This document shows, piece after piece, positions 48,234-60,434 of a stretch of 64,000 bases of DNA (the first letter of the stretch is position 1; each line of letters opens with the position of its first letter). The position numbers and the translations under genes are program-made. Below the pieces are notes generated by a model that saw nothing but the letters and a program-made list of their open reading frames with translations, was not told the DNA's origin and did no database searches. This stretch comes from Pantoea brenneri (GTDB lineage Bacteria > Pseudomonadota > Gammaproteobacteria > Enterobacterales > Enterobacteriaceae), in contig MIEI01000005.1 in NCBI GenBank assembly GCA_002095305.1, forward strand, positions 38,907-102,906, written 5' to 3'.

Positions 48234-48320
48234 GTGAGCCAAATCTTCGTTACAATCGACTCATTATGTGAGCCGAATAAGCAGACTTATTCGGCTCATT
48301 ACCCTGATGATGAGCCGGAT
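48234..48320 (+). promoter_or_regulatory. Repeated TGAGCC operator-like sites before fic
   Basis: Four copies of TGAGCC: 48235-48240 (TGAGCCAAAT), 48269-48274 and its inverted partner (13-bp perfect dyad TGAGCCGAATAAG-CAGA-CTTATTCGGCTCA, 48269-48298), and 48311-48316 (TGAGCCGGAT) touching the start codon. Likely binding sites for an autoregulator, possibly Fic itself through its C-terminal HTH. Confidence 0.6.
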
Positions 48321-49451
48321 ATGACGACTGACTGGATATGGCAACAGGCCGACTGGCCGCAATTTCACTGGCAGCAGGCCGCACTGTTACCCCGTTTGCG
48401 CCATCTGCAGCAGCAGCGCGGTTTACTGCTGGGCCGTGCCAGCCTGCACCCCGGCGATCAGGCGCAAACGCTTGACACTCTGCTCAGCAATATCCTCTCC
48501 TCCTCGGCGATTGAAGAAGAACGGGTAAACGTACAATCGGTGCGTTCATCTCTGGCGCGCCGCTTAGGCGTGACCGAACAACAGCCTTATCCGGTTTCGG
48601 ATCGATCGGAGGGACTGGCGGCGATGATGCTGGATGCCATTAACAACCGCAGCCAGCCGCTCACGCTGGCGCGTCTTTACCAATGGCATTGCTGGTTATT
48701 TCCGGCCGATGAATGGTCAGTGCAGCGTCTGAGTGTTGGCACCCTGCGCGGCAGCGAGCCGATGCAGGTCATATCCGGACGCATCGATCGTCCGACGGTG
48801 CATTTTGAAGCACCGCCGCGCAGCGGACTGGAACCGCAGCTGACAGCGTTTATTGCGTGGTTCAACCGCAGCGAACAGGATGTGATGCTGGACCCGTTGC
48901 TGCGCGCCGCAATCTGCCATCTCTGGTTTGTTACCCTGCACCCTTTTGATGACGGTAATGGCCGTATCACCCGCGCTTTAACCGATCTGGCACTGGCGCA
49001 GGCTGACAGTCAGAGCATCCGTTTGTACGCGATGTCACCTGCCATTCTGGCCCACCGCGCGGATTACTACCGCATCCTGGAACAGACGCAGAAAGGCGGG
49101 CTGGATATTACCGACTGGCTGGTGTGGTTTCTCGATATTCTGGATGAGAGTCTGCAGCAGGCGATTAACACCGTTGCCCGCACCCAGGCAAAAGCACGCT
49201 TCTGGCTCCGGCATCAGGGACTGGCCCTGAGCAAAGAGCAGGTAAAAGTACTGAACCGGTTGTTAGACGGCGGCGAACAGGGTTTTGAACAGGGGATCAG
49301 CGCCAGTCAGTATCAGAAGGTGGCGAAAGTGAGTAAGGCGACGGCGACACGTCATTTAGCCGATCTGCTGGAGAAAGGCTGTCTTTACCGGCTGGAAGGC
49401 GGCGGACGCAGTACGCGCTATCAGGTCAGAGCCGCAGAAGAAGAACGCTGA
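48321..49451 (+). CDS. Fic-family protein (DUF4172-Fic-HTH)
   Basis: A 376-aa Fic AMP-transferase-type protein: N-terminal DUF4172-like helices (WIWQQADWPQFHW), the inhibitory helix SSAIEE (about 61-66, with the key Glu kept although the usual next Gly is Glu), the catalytic motif HPFDDGNGR (207-215), and a C-terminal winged HTH (about 305-370). The intact motif predicts nucleotide transfer to protein targets, self-restrained by the inhibitory helix. ATG 48321 is chosen because the DUF4172 start is conserved there; upstream codons cover the operator repeats. Confidence 0.9.
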   Translation: MTTDWIWQQADWPQFHWQQAALLPRLRHLQQQRGLLLGRASLHPGDQAQTLDTLLSNILSSSAIEEERVNVQSVRSSLARRLGVTEQQPYPVSDRSEGLAAMMLDAINNRSQPLTLARLYQWHCWLFPADEWSVQRLSVGTLRGSEPMQVISGRIDRPTVHFEAPPRSGLEPQLTAFIAWFNRSEQDVMLDPLLRAAICHLWFVTLHPFDDGNGRITRALTDLALAQADSQSIRLYAMSPAILAHRADYYRILEQTQKGGLDITDWLVWFLDILDESLQQAINTVARTQAKARFWLRHQGLALSKEQVKVLNRLLDGGEQGFEQGISASQYQKVAKVSKATATRHLADLLEKGCLYRLEGGGRSTRYQVRAAEEER

Positions 49452-49577
49452 GGATCAGCGGACATCCTGGCAAACGAACATCACGTCAGCAGATCGTCAA
49501 CCAACGCCCGGATAAACAGCCGGAGAAAATGGGATGAAATGCCTGGTGTTGCGCATGAGTAGCGCGGCGGCGAGATG

Positions 49578-49607
49578 CATCGCGGCGAAAAGGTCTTCGC
49601 CGCGATG
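49578..49607 (-). terminator. Strong hairpin after bglB
   Basis: CATCGCGGCGAA/TTCGCCGCGATG, 12-bp perfect stem, 15 bases beyond the bglB stop. No T run, so it may protect the 3' end rather than terminate. Confidence 0.5.
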
Positions 49608-49621
49608 GCGCATTGCTGCAA

Positions 49622-53020
<3,399 letters not shown>

Positions 53021-53064
53021 TGTTGAAGTAAAAATCCAGTTGCAGAAAAATCCAGTAATAGCGT

Positions 53065-53978
<914 letters not shown>

Positions 53979-54321
53979 AGTGGCGGTACTGTATCAGTTT
54001 CAATCGCAGCCTCAATAGCTTACGAAAAGAAACGTGATACAGATCGTTCTTACTGGTGTGATTTGCAGCAAGGCGAGATCAAAAATATAACCCGCTACAG
54101 GTAAACCGCGAGACGCCTTAAGGGCCGTCATTACGGCGAACGCGACATAAACGCGCAGATCTTTCAGCGGAAAGGATTTTCAAAGCAGAGTGGTTTGACG
54201 AGACGGCCTTTCAGGCAAGGCGTTTTAACAAGGAGGTGCGCAAAGCGGCATAAGGTGAAGATCGGTGCCAGACACAGTCAAAACAATAACGCCGGAAGGA
54301 TCGCTTCCGGCGTTAACGGGG
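53979..54321. other. bglG promoter region and yebG 3' end
   Basis: No gene. It should hold the bglG promoter; a weak CRP-like half-site (CGTGATACAGATCGTT) is near 54034. At 54288-54314 AACGCCGGAAG/CTTCCGGCGTT is a hairpin just past yebG, likely its terminator. Confidence 0.55.
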
Positions 54322-54663
54322 TCAGGCTGCTTTTACCGCGCGGACTTTTTTACTGCCAGTCTCTTCAGCCTTGTCATCGGCGCTGTCTGATGCCGTCTCA
54401 GGCTGACGGGCATCAGCAGCAACCGGCTCAGGCAGTTTGCTGGTGCGCAGAATATGTTGCACGGCATCTTTCTGCTCGGCAATCAGCAGGCCCAGGGTTT
54501 CCGCCTGCGTCTCATCCAGCGCGGGTTGATGCTGTAACAGCCAGTCGGTGAAGGCTTCGGCCATATCGAGCATTTTGTCGTAGGCATCGGCCTCTTTTTT
54601 ATTGGCAAACGTCATCTTCTCTTCACCCTTTCTGACTACTACAAATTTTGTTTCGACAGCCAT
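54322..54663 (-). CDS. yebG: DNA damage-inducible protein YebG
   Basis: A 113-aa SOS protein of the YebG family, role unclear. MAVETKFVVVRKGEEKM and KKEADAYDKMLDMAEAF match E. coli; the C-terminal part is acidic and variable and ends in a basic KKVRAVKAA. Start 54663 is the conserved MAVE. A LexA box lies 18 bases before it. Confidence 0.93.
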   Translation of the reverse strand: MAVETKFVVVRKGEEKMTFANKKEADAYDKMLDMAEAFTDWLLQHQPALDETQAETLGLLIAEQKDAVQHILRTSKLPEPVAADARQPETASDSADDKAEETGSKKVRAVKAA

Positions 54664-54681
54664 GTTTTTGCCCCTCAGATA

Positions 54682-54697
54682 CTGTGTATACATACAG
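54682..54697 (-). promoter_or_regulatory. LexA box of yebG
   Basis: CTGTGTATACATACAG fits CTGT-N8-ACAG exactly; yebG is a known LexA target. Confidence 0.92.
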
Positions 54698-54811
54698 TAT
54701 ATCACGACGATGATGCTTTTCCAGCAGAGAATAGAGTTTATCGGTTATCCCCGGCATAACCTTAACCGGGCACAAACTTTAACCACTCTGTCGGGGAAGG
54801 CGCGTTGCTGG

Positions 54812-55606
54812 CTAGACCAGCAGCGCCTCAAGAAAATCGGCCAGCGCTTTACGCGGGTCATCCTCTTCCGAGACGATCATCTCAATCCCCCACTGTCCAA
54901 GTACCTCTTTTGCCACTGGATTATTGCGGTTGGTAAACAGATACGATTTCGGACGCGCCGTCGCCAGCCCGGTGCGGCCCCACATTTTAGTCAGGCGGTA
55001 AAACAGCAGCCGGATATTAAAATCGCTGATGCTGTAGCCGACAAACAGCACCGAATTGCCCATCACGTCGTGGGTCAGTTTTATGTCGAGCGGCGAATCG
55101 AAATAGAGCCGTTCAAAGTAGCTGCTTTCATCCAGCACGATAGAGGTGTCATCATCGAAATCGCCGTGCAGCTTGATAATGTGGCGTTTATCTTCGGTCA
55201 GCGACACCAGATCGGCGGCGTTAGCCACTTTGTAATACGGGACGCCATGCGCATCGTGTGCCGCTTCCAGCCAGCGATCGTAATTGGTGGTATAGATGCG
55301 GGAAAAGTTGCCCTGGGTGATCATGGTGTGGATTTCTGAGGTCCGGACATCAATATCCGGGCGGTGCCATTCGCGATCCATCCAGCTGCGCAGCGGGCCG
55401 AGCGATCCTTTCTTCTGTTTGTAATATTCCGCCAGCGACAGATGGGTGCCATAGGTGTTAAAGATTTTTGGATCGTAACCCAGCTCATTGGCGAGATGGG
55501 CAATCAGCTCATGCCACTCCGGCAAACCAAGATTGCGTGAGATACCCGCGCCGGCAAACAGAATCAGCTTACCGGAATCATAAGCACGTTTAAGTTCAGG
55601 TTTCAT
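54812..55606 (-). CDS. SIR2-like NADase effector (KomC-like)
   Basis: A 264-aa SIR2-fold protein with catalytic features kept: FAGAGIS (18-23) for NAD binding, TTNYD with the key Asn (106-110), LHGD with the catalytic His (146-149) and FVGYSISD (188-195). It lacks the zinc cysteines of protein deacetylase sirtuins, as NAD-depleting antiphage effectors do. It overlaps the upstream HAM1-like gene by four bases (ATGA). A HAM1-like protein followed by a SIR2-like protein is the KomB-KomC arrangement of Kongming, in which dITP triggers NAD+ depletion. Predicted role: abortive-infection effector. Confidence 0.8.
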   Translation of the reverse strand: MKPELKRAYDSGKLILFAGAGISRNLGLPEWHELIAHLANELGYDPKIFNTYGTHLSLAEYYKQKKGSLGPLRSWMDREWHRPDIDVRTSEIHTMITQGNFSRIYTTNYDRWLEAAHDAHGVPYYKVANAADLVSLTEDKRHIIKLHGDFDDDTSIVLDESSYFERLYFDSPLDIKLTHDVMGNSVLFVGYSISDFNIRLLFYRLTKMWGRTGLATARPKSYLFTNRNNPVAKEVLGQWGIEMIVSEEDDPRKALADFLEALLV

Positions 55607-56163
55607 GCGACTCCCCGAGCCGTTTTCAAAAAAGTGGCGAAGCGATCGAGCGCGATGCGCCGCATCGAAATCTCATTCTTGAGTTCACCCATTTCGGCAA
55701 ATGTCTGATCGTAACCTTCCGGGATAAAGACACAATCCCACTGAAAGCCGCGTGTGCCGGCCGGTTCGGCGGCGATGGTACCGCGCAGTTCGCCGGAAAA
55801 CTGATACATTTTGCGACCATCGCAGTAACCCAGCACGGTCTTAGCCGTCACGGCCTGGCTATCGAGCCCCTGCACCAGGGCGGTAAAACGCTCCGCATCC
55901 AGCCGGTTCCAGAAGATGCGGGTCAACCCGGCTGGCAGGCCATTCAGGCCATCCAGATAGAGTCCGGTATGCTCAACGAACAGCGGTCGTCCAATCAGTG
56001 AAAAGGCCTTGGTCAGCTTATCGCGCACCAGATCGAGTTCGTTTTCAGTCTGAATTTCTTCGATACGACGGGAGATGGGCAATACTTCGACCCCGATAGG
56101 TTCGAGGATTTTGCGCACCTCCGCCAGCTTTTGCTCATTGGCAGAAAGGAATCTGATTTTCAT
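55603..56163 (-). CDS. HAM1/ITPase-like nucleotide sensor (KomB-like)
   Basis: A 186-aa member of the Ham1/RdgB/ITPA fold that normally hydrolyses (d)ITP and XTP. The phosphate-binding start is kept (SANEQKLAEVRKIL: Ser7, Asn9, Lys12, Glu15), as is GFQWD (139-143). Two key positions have changed: the catalytic Asp of the E-D-[ST] motif is His65 (VEHTGL), and the SHR base-recognition motif is SMR (166-168). It is therefore probably a binder rather than an efficient hydrolase. Coupled to the SIR2-like gene. The housekeeping RdgB should lie elsewhere. GGAAG precedes the start. Confidence 0.8.
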   Translation of the reverse strand: MKIRFLSANEQKLAEVRKILEPIGVEVLPISRRIEEIQTENELDLVRDKLTKAFSLIGRPLFVEHTGLYLDGLNGLPAGLTRIFWNRLDAERFTALVQGLDSQAVTAKTVLGYCDGRKMYQFSGELRGTIAAEPAGTRGFQWDCVFIPEGYDQTFAEMGELKNEISMRRIALDRFATFLKTARGVA

Positions 56164-56300
56164 GGGGCTTCCAGGTTAATTGCTCCGCCGCGCGCTGAAT
56201 CGACAGGCGGGCAGGATAGAACACTAACGCTGGAGAGTGTAGCGCAATTCTGTGGTCCGTCGCCGTGATGGCCGTTCAGCCGGAGGAGCGAGGCAGGCAG

Positions 56301-56323
56301 AATAAACGGCGCCGAAGCGCCAG
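56301..56323 (-). terminator. Weak terminator before the HAM1-SIR2 operon
   Basis: Minus strand GGCGC-TTCG-GCGCC then GTTTATT: a short UUCG-loop hairpin ending the preceding ABC operon, so komB-like is probably read from its own promoter. Confidence 0.5.
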
Positions 56324-56330
56324 AGAAGGT

Positions 56331-57236
56331 TCAGTACTGAATGCCGGGGGGATTTACCGTGGAGTGCGCGATGGCTTCATCCTGTTCGCCCCAGCGCGTC
56401 AGAACCTGCTGATACTGACCGCCGCTGATGGTGCCATCAATGGCCGCCTGCAGTGCGGGTGCCAGACCGTTGCCCTTTTTGGTGGTGACCGCGACCCAGG
56501 CGCGAAACGGCCCGCTGCCAACCAGTTTTGTTTGTCCGCGTGACGCCGCCTTCCACGCTGCCATCGAGTGCGGCCCGAACATCGCATCGGCACGTCCCGA
56601 CAGCAGGGAAAGCGTGGCCGAGGCGTCATCGGTCAGATAGATCGGCGTGACTGCTGGCAACCCTTTGGCCTGGTTTTGCCGATCCCAGCTCAGCAGGATT
56701 CGCTCCTGATTGGTGCCGGACGCCACGATGATGCGTTTACCGGCGATATCGGCGGGCGCATTGATCGCGCTGATTTTACTGTCACTTTTCACCGAGAAAG
56801 CGTGGTTATCGGCGCGATAGGTGGCGAAATCGAACTTCTTTTTGCGCTCTTCGGTCACGGCGATGTTAAACATCGCCACATCGTAGCGGCCTGCGGTGAT
56901 CCCCAGCGGCCAGTCCTCCCACGATGCCGGCACCAGCTTCAGTTTTAATCCCAGACTGTCGGCCAGCAGCCGGGCAATATCGGGATCGCTGCCGATCCGC
57001 GAGACATTATCCGACGCCAGCAGTGACAGCGGCGGCGAGTTGGTGGCGGAAGTCGCCACCGTCAGGGTGCCTGGCTCAATAAAAGTAAAGTTTGCCGGAA
57101 TTTTTGCGATCGCTGCCGGATTGGCGGGCGCATGAATCGGCGTTTCATTTTGCCGGGTGTCACGTTGTTCAGCGGCGGAAGTGGCCAGCGGCGACAGCAG
57201 CGACAGCAGCAGCAATGACAGAGGGCTCAGCTTCAT
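56331..57236 (-). CDS. Amino-acid-type ABC substrate-binding protein
   Basis: A 301-aa class 3 periplasmic receptor with signal peptide (cleavage near TSA). Blocks: LLADSLGLKLKLVPASWEDW, VAMFNIAVTEERKKKFDFAT and IIVASGTNQERIL. It shares these with the receptor encoded three genes upstream, so the operon has two related receptors. Start 57236 has GAGGG upstream; a GTG at 57248 overlaps the ATPase gene. Confidence 0.9.
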   Translation of the reverse strand: MKLSPLSLLLLSLLSPLATSAAEQRDTRQNETPIHAPANPAAIAKIPANFTFIEPGTLTVATSATNSPPLSLLASDNVSRIGSDPDIARLLADSLGLKLKLVPASWEDWPLGITAGRYDVAMFNIAVTEERKKKFDFATYRADNHAFSVKSDSKISAINAPADIAGKRIIVASGTNQERILLSWDRQNQAKGLPAVTPIYLTDDASATLSLLSGRADAMFGPHSMAAWKAASRGQTKLVGSGPFRAWVAVTTKKGNGLAPALQAAIDGTISGGQYQQVLTRWGEQDEAIAHSTVNPPGIQY

Positions 57237-57244
57237 CGTCACCC

Positions 57245-58039
57245 TCACAGCACGCGCGCCAGGAAGCGCCGGGTTCGCTCATGGCGCGGATTATTCAGTA
57301 CCTGGCTGGTGCTGCCCTGCTCTACGATCCTGCCATCGACCATAAACACCACGTTATCCGCCACTTCACGTGCAAAGCCAATCTCGTGGGTAACGATCAC
57401 CAGCGTGGTGCCGGAGCGCGCCAGTTTTTTGATCACGTCGAGCACCTCGCCGACCAGTTCCGGATCAAGCGCCGAAGTTGGTTCGTCAAACAGCATCACC
57501 CGTGGATTTAGCATCAGCGCCCGGGCAATGGCGATACGCTGTTGCTGGCCGCCTGACAGATGACGCGGCCAGGCGTCAGCTTTATGCCGCAGACCGACAA
57601 TATCCAGCAGCTCACCGGCACGCTGAATCGCTGCCGCTTTGGTGAGCTGTCGATGGGCAATCGGCGCTTCAATCAGATTGTCCAGCACGCTGAGGTGCGG
57701 GAACAGATTGAAATTCTGAAACACATAGCCGACGTTAATGCGCTGACGCAGAATCGCCTGCTCTTTCAGTTCGTAGAGCTTATCGCCGCGCTGCTGATAG
57801 CCGATGTAGTCGCCGTCAATCTGGATAAACCCTTCATCCACCCGCTCCAGATGATTGATGGTGCGCAACAGGGTCGACTTGCCGGAGCCGGAGGGGCCGA
57901 GGATCACCGTCACCGATCCCGGATCCAGTGACAGTGAAACCGCATCCAGCGCTTTGTGTTTGCCAAAACTTTTACTGACGCCGGTAATGCTGATGGCACC
58001 GGTGGTGTGTGATGTGCGGTAATCAATGGCTTCGGACAT
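57245..58039 (-). CDS. Amino-acid-type ABC transporter ATPase (YxeO/GlnQ type)
   Basis: A 264-aa polar amino-acid ATPase: Walker A GPSGSGKST, signature LSGGQQQRIAIARALMLNP, Walker B VMLFDEPTSALDPE, switch His in VTHEIGFA. Overlaps the permease gene by 17 bases. Confidence 0.95.
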   Translation of the reverse strand: MSEAIDYRTSHTTGAISITGVSKSFGKHKALDAVSLSLDPGSVTVILGPSGSGKSTLLRTINHLERVDEGFIQIDGDYIGYQQRGDKLYELKEQAILRQRINVGYVFQNFNLFPHLSVLDNLIEAPIAHRQLTKAAAIQRAGELLDIVGLRHKADAWPRHLSGGQQQRIAIARALMLNPRVMLFDEPTSALDPELVGEVLDVIKKLARSGTTLVIVTHEIGFAREVADNVVFMVDGRIVEQGSTSQVLNNPRHERTRRFLARVL

Positions 58040-58949
58040 GGCTGATCTCCTCGGTTGGATTGAGAGGCGTGACGCGGTTGCGCCACTGCCGCCAGCGCGA
58101 CGGCTGCGGTTCGCGGGTCACACTGCGGGCCAGCCAGCGTTCAACGCTGTGCTGAATCACCGACAGCACGGTGGTGATAATCAGATACCAGGCGGCGCCG
58201 ACCATCAGCAGCGGGATCACTTCCTGGTTGCGGTTGTAGATCATCTGGATGGTGTAAAACAGTTCTGGCATCGCCAGCACGTACACCATCGCGGTGCCCT
58301 TCGCCAGGCTGATGATTTCGTTAAAGGCAGTGGGAATGATGGCGCGTAACGCCTGCGGCAGAATGATGCGGAAGGTGCGGCGGGTTGCCGACAGTCCCAG
58401 CGCGGAGGCCGCTTCGACCTGGCCGTGATCGACCCCCAGAATCCCGCCGCGAATGATCTCCGCGCTGTAGGCCGCCTGCACCAGCGTTAAGCCAATGACC
58501 GCTGCCGGAAACTGGCCCAGCACATTAATGGTCTGAAACGCGCCCCACGACAGAGTGGTAAACGGGATACCAATCGACAGGGTGTCGTAGAGATAAGAGA
58601 AGTTGTACAGAATGATCAGCACCACAATCAGCGGCAGCGAACGGAACAGCCAGATATAACCCCACGCCAGACTGCTCAGCAGCCACGAGGAGGAGAGGCG
58701 CGCCAGGGCCAGCAGCCCGCCAAATATCAGGCTGAACACCGTCCCCAGCAGCGTCAGCAACAGGGTCTGACCCAGACCATGCAGGATCACCGGATCGAAG
58801 AACCAGCGGGCAAATACGCCCCATTCCCAGCGCGGATTAAAGGCGACCGACTGGATCACGCCCGCCAGAATAAACAGGGCGACGATCGCCCCAACGGTAC
58901 GGGCCGGATAACGCGCCGGCACCACCTGCAGATGTTGATGCTTGCTCAT
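58023..58949 (-). CDS. Amino-acid-type ABC transporter permease (YxeN type)
   Basis: A 308-aa HisM/GlnP-type permease with an added N-terminal helix. The EAA loop is EAASALGLSATRRTFRIILP. A single permease serves as a homodimer. Part of the same operon as the ATPase and receptors. Confidence 0.93.
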   Translation of the reverse strand: MSKHQHLQVVPARYPARTVGAIVALFILAGVIQSVAFNPRWEWGVFARWFFDPVILHGLGQTLLLTLLGTVFSLIFGGLLALARLSSSWLLSSLAWGYIWLFRSLPLIVVLIILYNFSYLYDTLSIGIPFTTLSWGAFQTINVLGQFPAAVIGLTLVQAAYSAEIIRGGILGVDHGQVEAASALGLSATRRTFRIILPQALRAIIPTAFNEIISLAKGTAMVYVLAMPELFYTIQMIYNRNQEVIPLLMVGAAWYLIITTVLSVIQHSVERWLARSVTREPQPSRWRQWRNRVTPLNPTEEISHVRSH

Positions 58950-58958
58950 CGTCCCTCC

Positions 58959-59471
58959 TTAACTCGCCTGTGCGACGTCCTGCACGCCAATCACTTTTAT
59001 AAAACGCAGCCGGCCATCGTGCGGCGGCTGACCATAGCGTTCCAGATCCCCGCTCAGATCAAACTGCGGCTGATAGCCATGGCCGGTGTAAAGCCGCACC
59101 GCCTCTGGCTGGCGGAAACCGGTGGTGAGAAACAGCCGCTGATACCCCGCCCGCAGCGCACGCCGCTCCAGCTCCTGTAACACCACCAGCGCCAGCCCCT
59201 GACGCCGCAGATCGCTGCGGGTCCAGATGCGTTTCAGTTCCGCCGTCTGCGGGTCATAAGGCTTATAGGCACCCATCGCGATGATCTCGCCGTCACGCTC
59301 CAGCACGATGAATAATCCCTGCGGCGGCAGATACCACTCGGTCAGCTCCTGCTCCTTTTGGCGGGCAAAATAGTCGCCGTAGCGGGCGGCATATTCGCCA
59401 AACAGGCCGGTCAGAATCGGTTGCAGTTCCGCCGCCTCGGGCGAAACTTCACGGAATATGGCTTCACTCAT
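58959..59471 (-). CDS. GNAT acetyltransferase (SnaB/YxeL-like role)
   Basis: A 170-aa GNAT enzyme; the acetyl-CoA loop is TRSDLRRQGLALVVL. In Bacillus yxe/snaB-type operons the acetyltransferase N-acetylates S-substituted cysteine before oxidation. Here it lies between receptor and permease genes, 10 bases from each neighbour, which supports that role. Confidence 0.82.
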   Translation of the reverse strand: MSEAIFREVSPEAAELQPILTGLFGEYAARYGDYFARQKEQELTEWYLPPQGLFIVLERDGEIIAMGAYKPYDPQTAELKRIWTRSDLRRQGLALVVLQELERRALRAGYQRLFLTTGFRQPEAVRLYTGHGYQPQFDLSGDLERYGQPPHDGRLRFIKVIGVQDVAQAS

Positions 59472-59481
59472 CGTCTGCTCC

Positions 59482-60423
59482 TTAATCGCCCAGTCCGGCC
59501 GGGTTAATTTCGGAACGATCGATCCGCTCCACCCCTTCGCCCCAGCGGTTCAGCACCTGCTGGTAGTCGCCGTTTTTCATTACGCCGTTCAGCGCGGTGC
59601 TGATCGGTTCAGCCAGGCCGCTGCCCTTTTTCACCGTCACTGCGATGTGGGCTGCTTTCGGCCAGCCACCATCGACGCTGCCGACCAGCCGGGTTTTGCC
59701 GTTAAGCGCCGCTTTCCATGCGCCAATTACGTTGGGGCCAAAATAGGCGTCGGCCCGTCCGGCCTGCAGTGCCAGCGTCTGGGCGGCATCATCTTTGGTA
59801 TAAATCGGCGTAAACGGCTTCAGGCCTTTCGCCTGATTCTGTTTATCCCACGCCAGCAGGATCGCTTCCTGATTGGTGCCGGAACCGACGATGATGCGCA
59901 GTCCGGCAATATCCTCCGCTTTGGTCAGCGAGGTGATTGGGCTGTTGGTTTTGACGTAAAAGCCGAGAGAGTCTTTGCGATAGGTGGCGAAATCGAACTT
60001 CTCTTTACGTTCTTTGGTGACGGTGATGTTAGAGATCGCCGCATCATATTTGCCGGAGGCGACACCCAGCGGCCAGTCTTCCCATGAGGTCGGCACCACA
60101 TTGAGCTTCAGGCCGAGGCTGTCGGCCACCAGACGGGCGATATCGACTTCGCTGCCGAGCAGGGTTTTATTGTCGTCGGAGAAGACCGTCAGCGGCGGAG
60201 AGTTCTGTGCCGCCACCGCCACGGTAAATGAACCTGGCACCGCAAAGCGATGACCGGCCGGCAACTGCGCCACCGCTTGTGGGTTCTTGCTACTGTGGAT
60301 CGGCGTTTTATTGGCGTCGAGGCTGACCCGCTGGCCGTTGTACGCCACGCTGGTGCCGTCCGCCAGGGCGCTGCCGCTGGCTGCCAGAATAATCAGGGCG
60401 ATGAGTCTTTTATTTTTTTGCAT
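59482..60423 (-). CDS. Amino-acid-type ABC substrate-binding protein
   Basis: A 313-aa receptor with signal peptide (cleavage near ALA). SPPLTVFSDDNKTLLGSEVD, DAAISNITVTKERKEKFDFA and IIVGSGTNQEAILLAWDKQN define the pocket; closely related to the receptor at 56331-57236. It follows the monooxygenase gene by 11 bases. Confidence 0.9.
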   Translation of the reverse strand: MQKNKRLIALIILAASGSALADGTSVAYNGQRVSLDANKTPIHSSKNPQAVAQLPAGHRFAVPGSFTVAVAAQNSPPLTVFSDDNKTLLGSEVDIARLVADSLGLKLNVVPTSWEDWPLGVASGKYDAAISNITVTKERKEKFDFATYRKDSLGFYVKTNSPITSLTKAEDIAGLRIIVGSGTNQEAILLAWDKQNQAKGLKPFTPIYTKDDAAQTLALQAGRADAYFGPNVIGAWKAALNGKTRLVGSVDGGWPKAAHIAVTVKKGSGLAEPISTALNGVMKNGDYQQVLNRWGEGVERIDRSEINPAGLGD

Positions 60424-60434
60424 AGCACAGGCTC

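Noticed and set aside
54034..54055. CRP site before bglG
   Set aside because: Only one weak half-site (CGTGA); too poor to list as a feature.
54812..55606. SIR2 protein as a protein deacetylase (CobB)
   Set aside because: It lacks the four zinc-binding cysteines and has the TTNYD pattern of NAD-depleting effectors.
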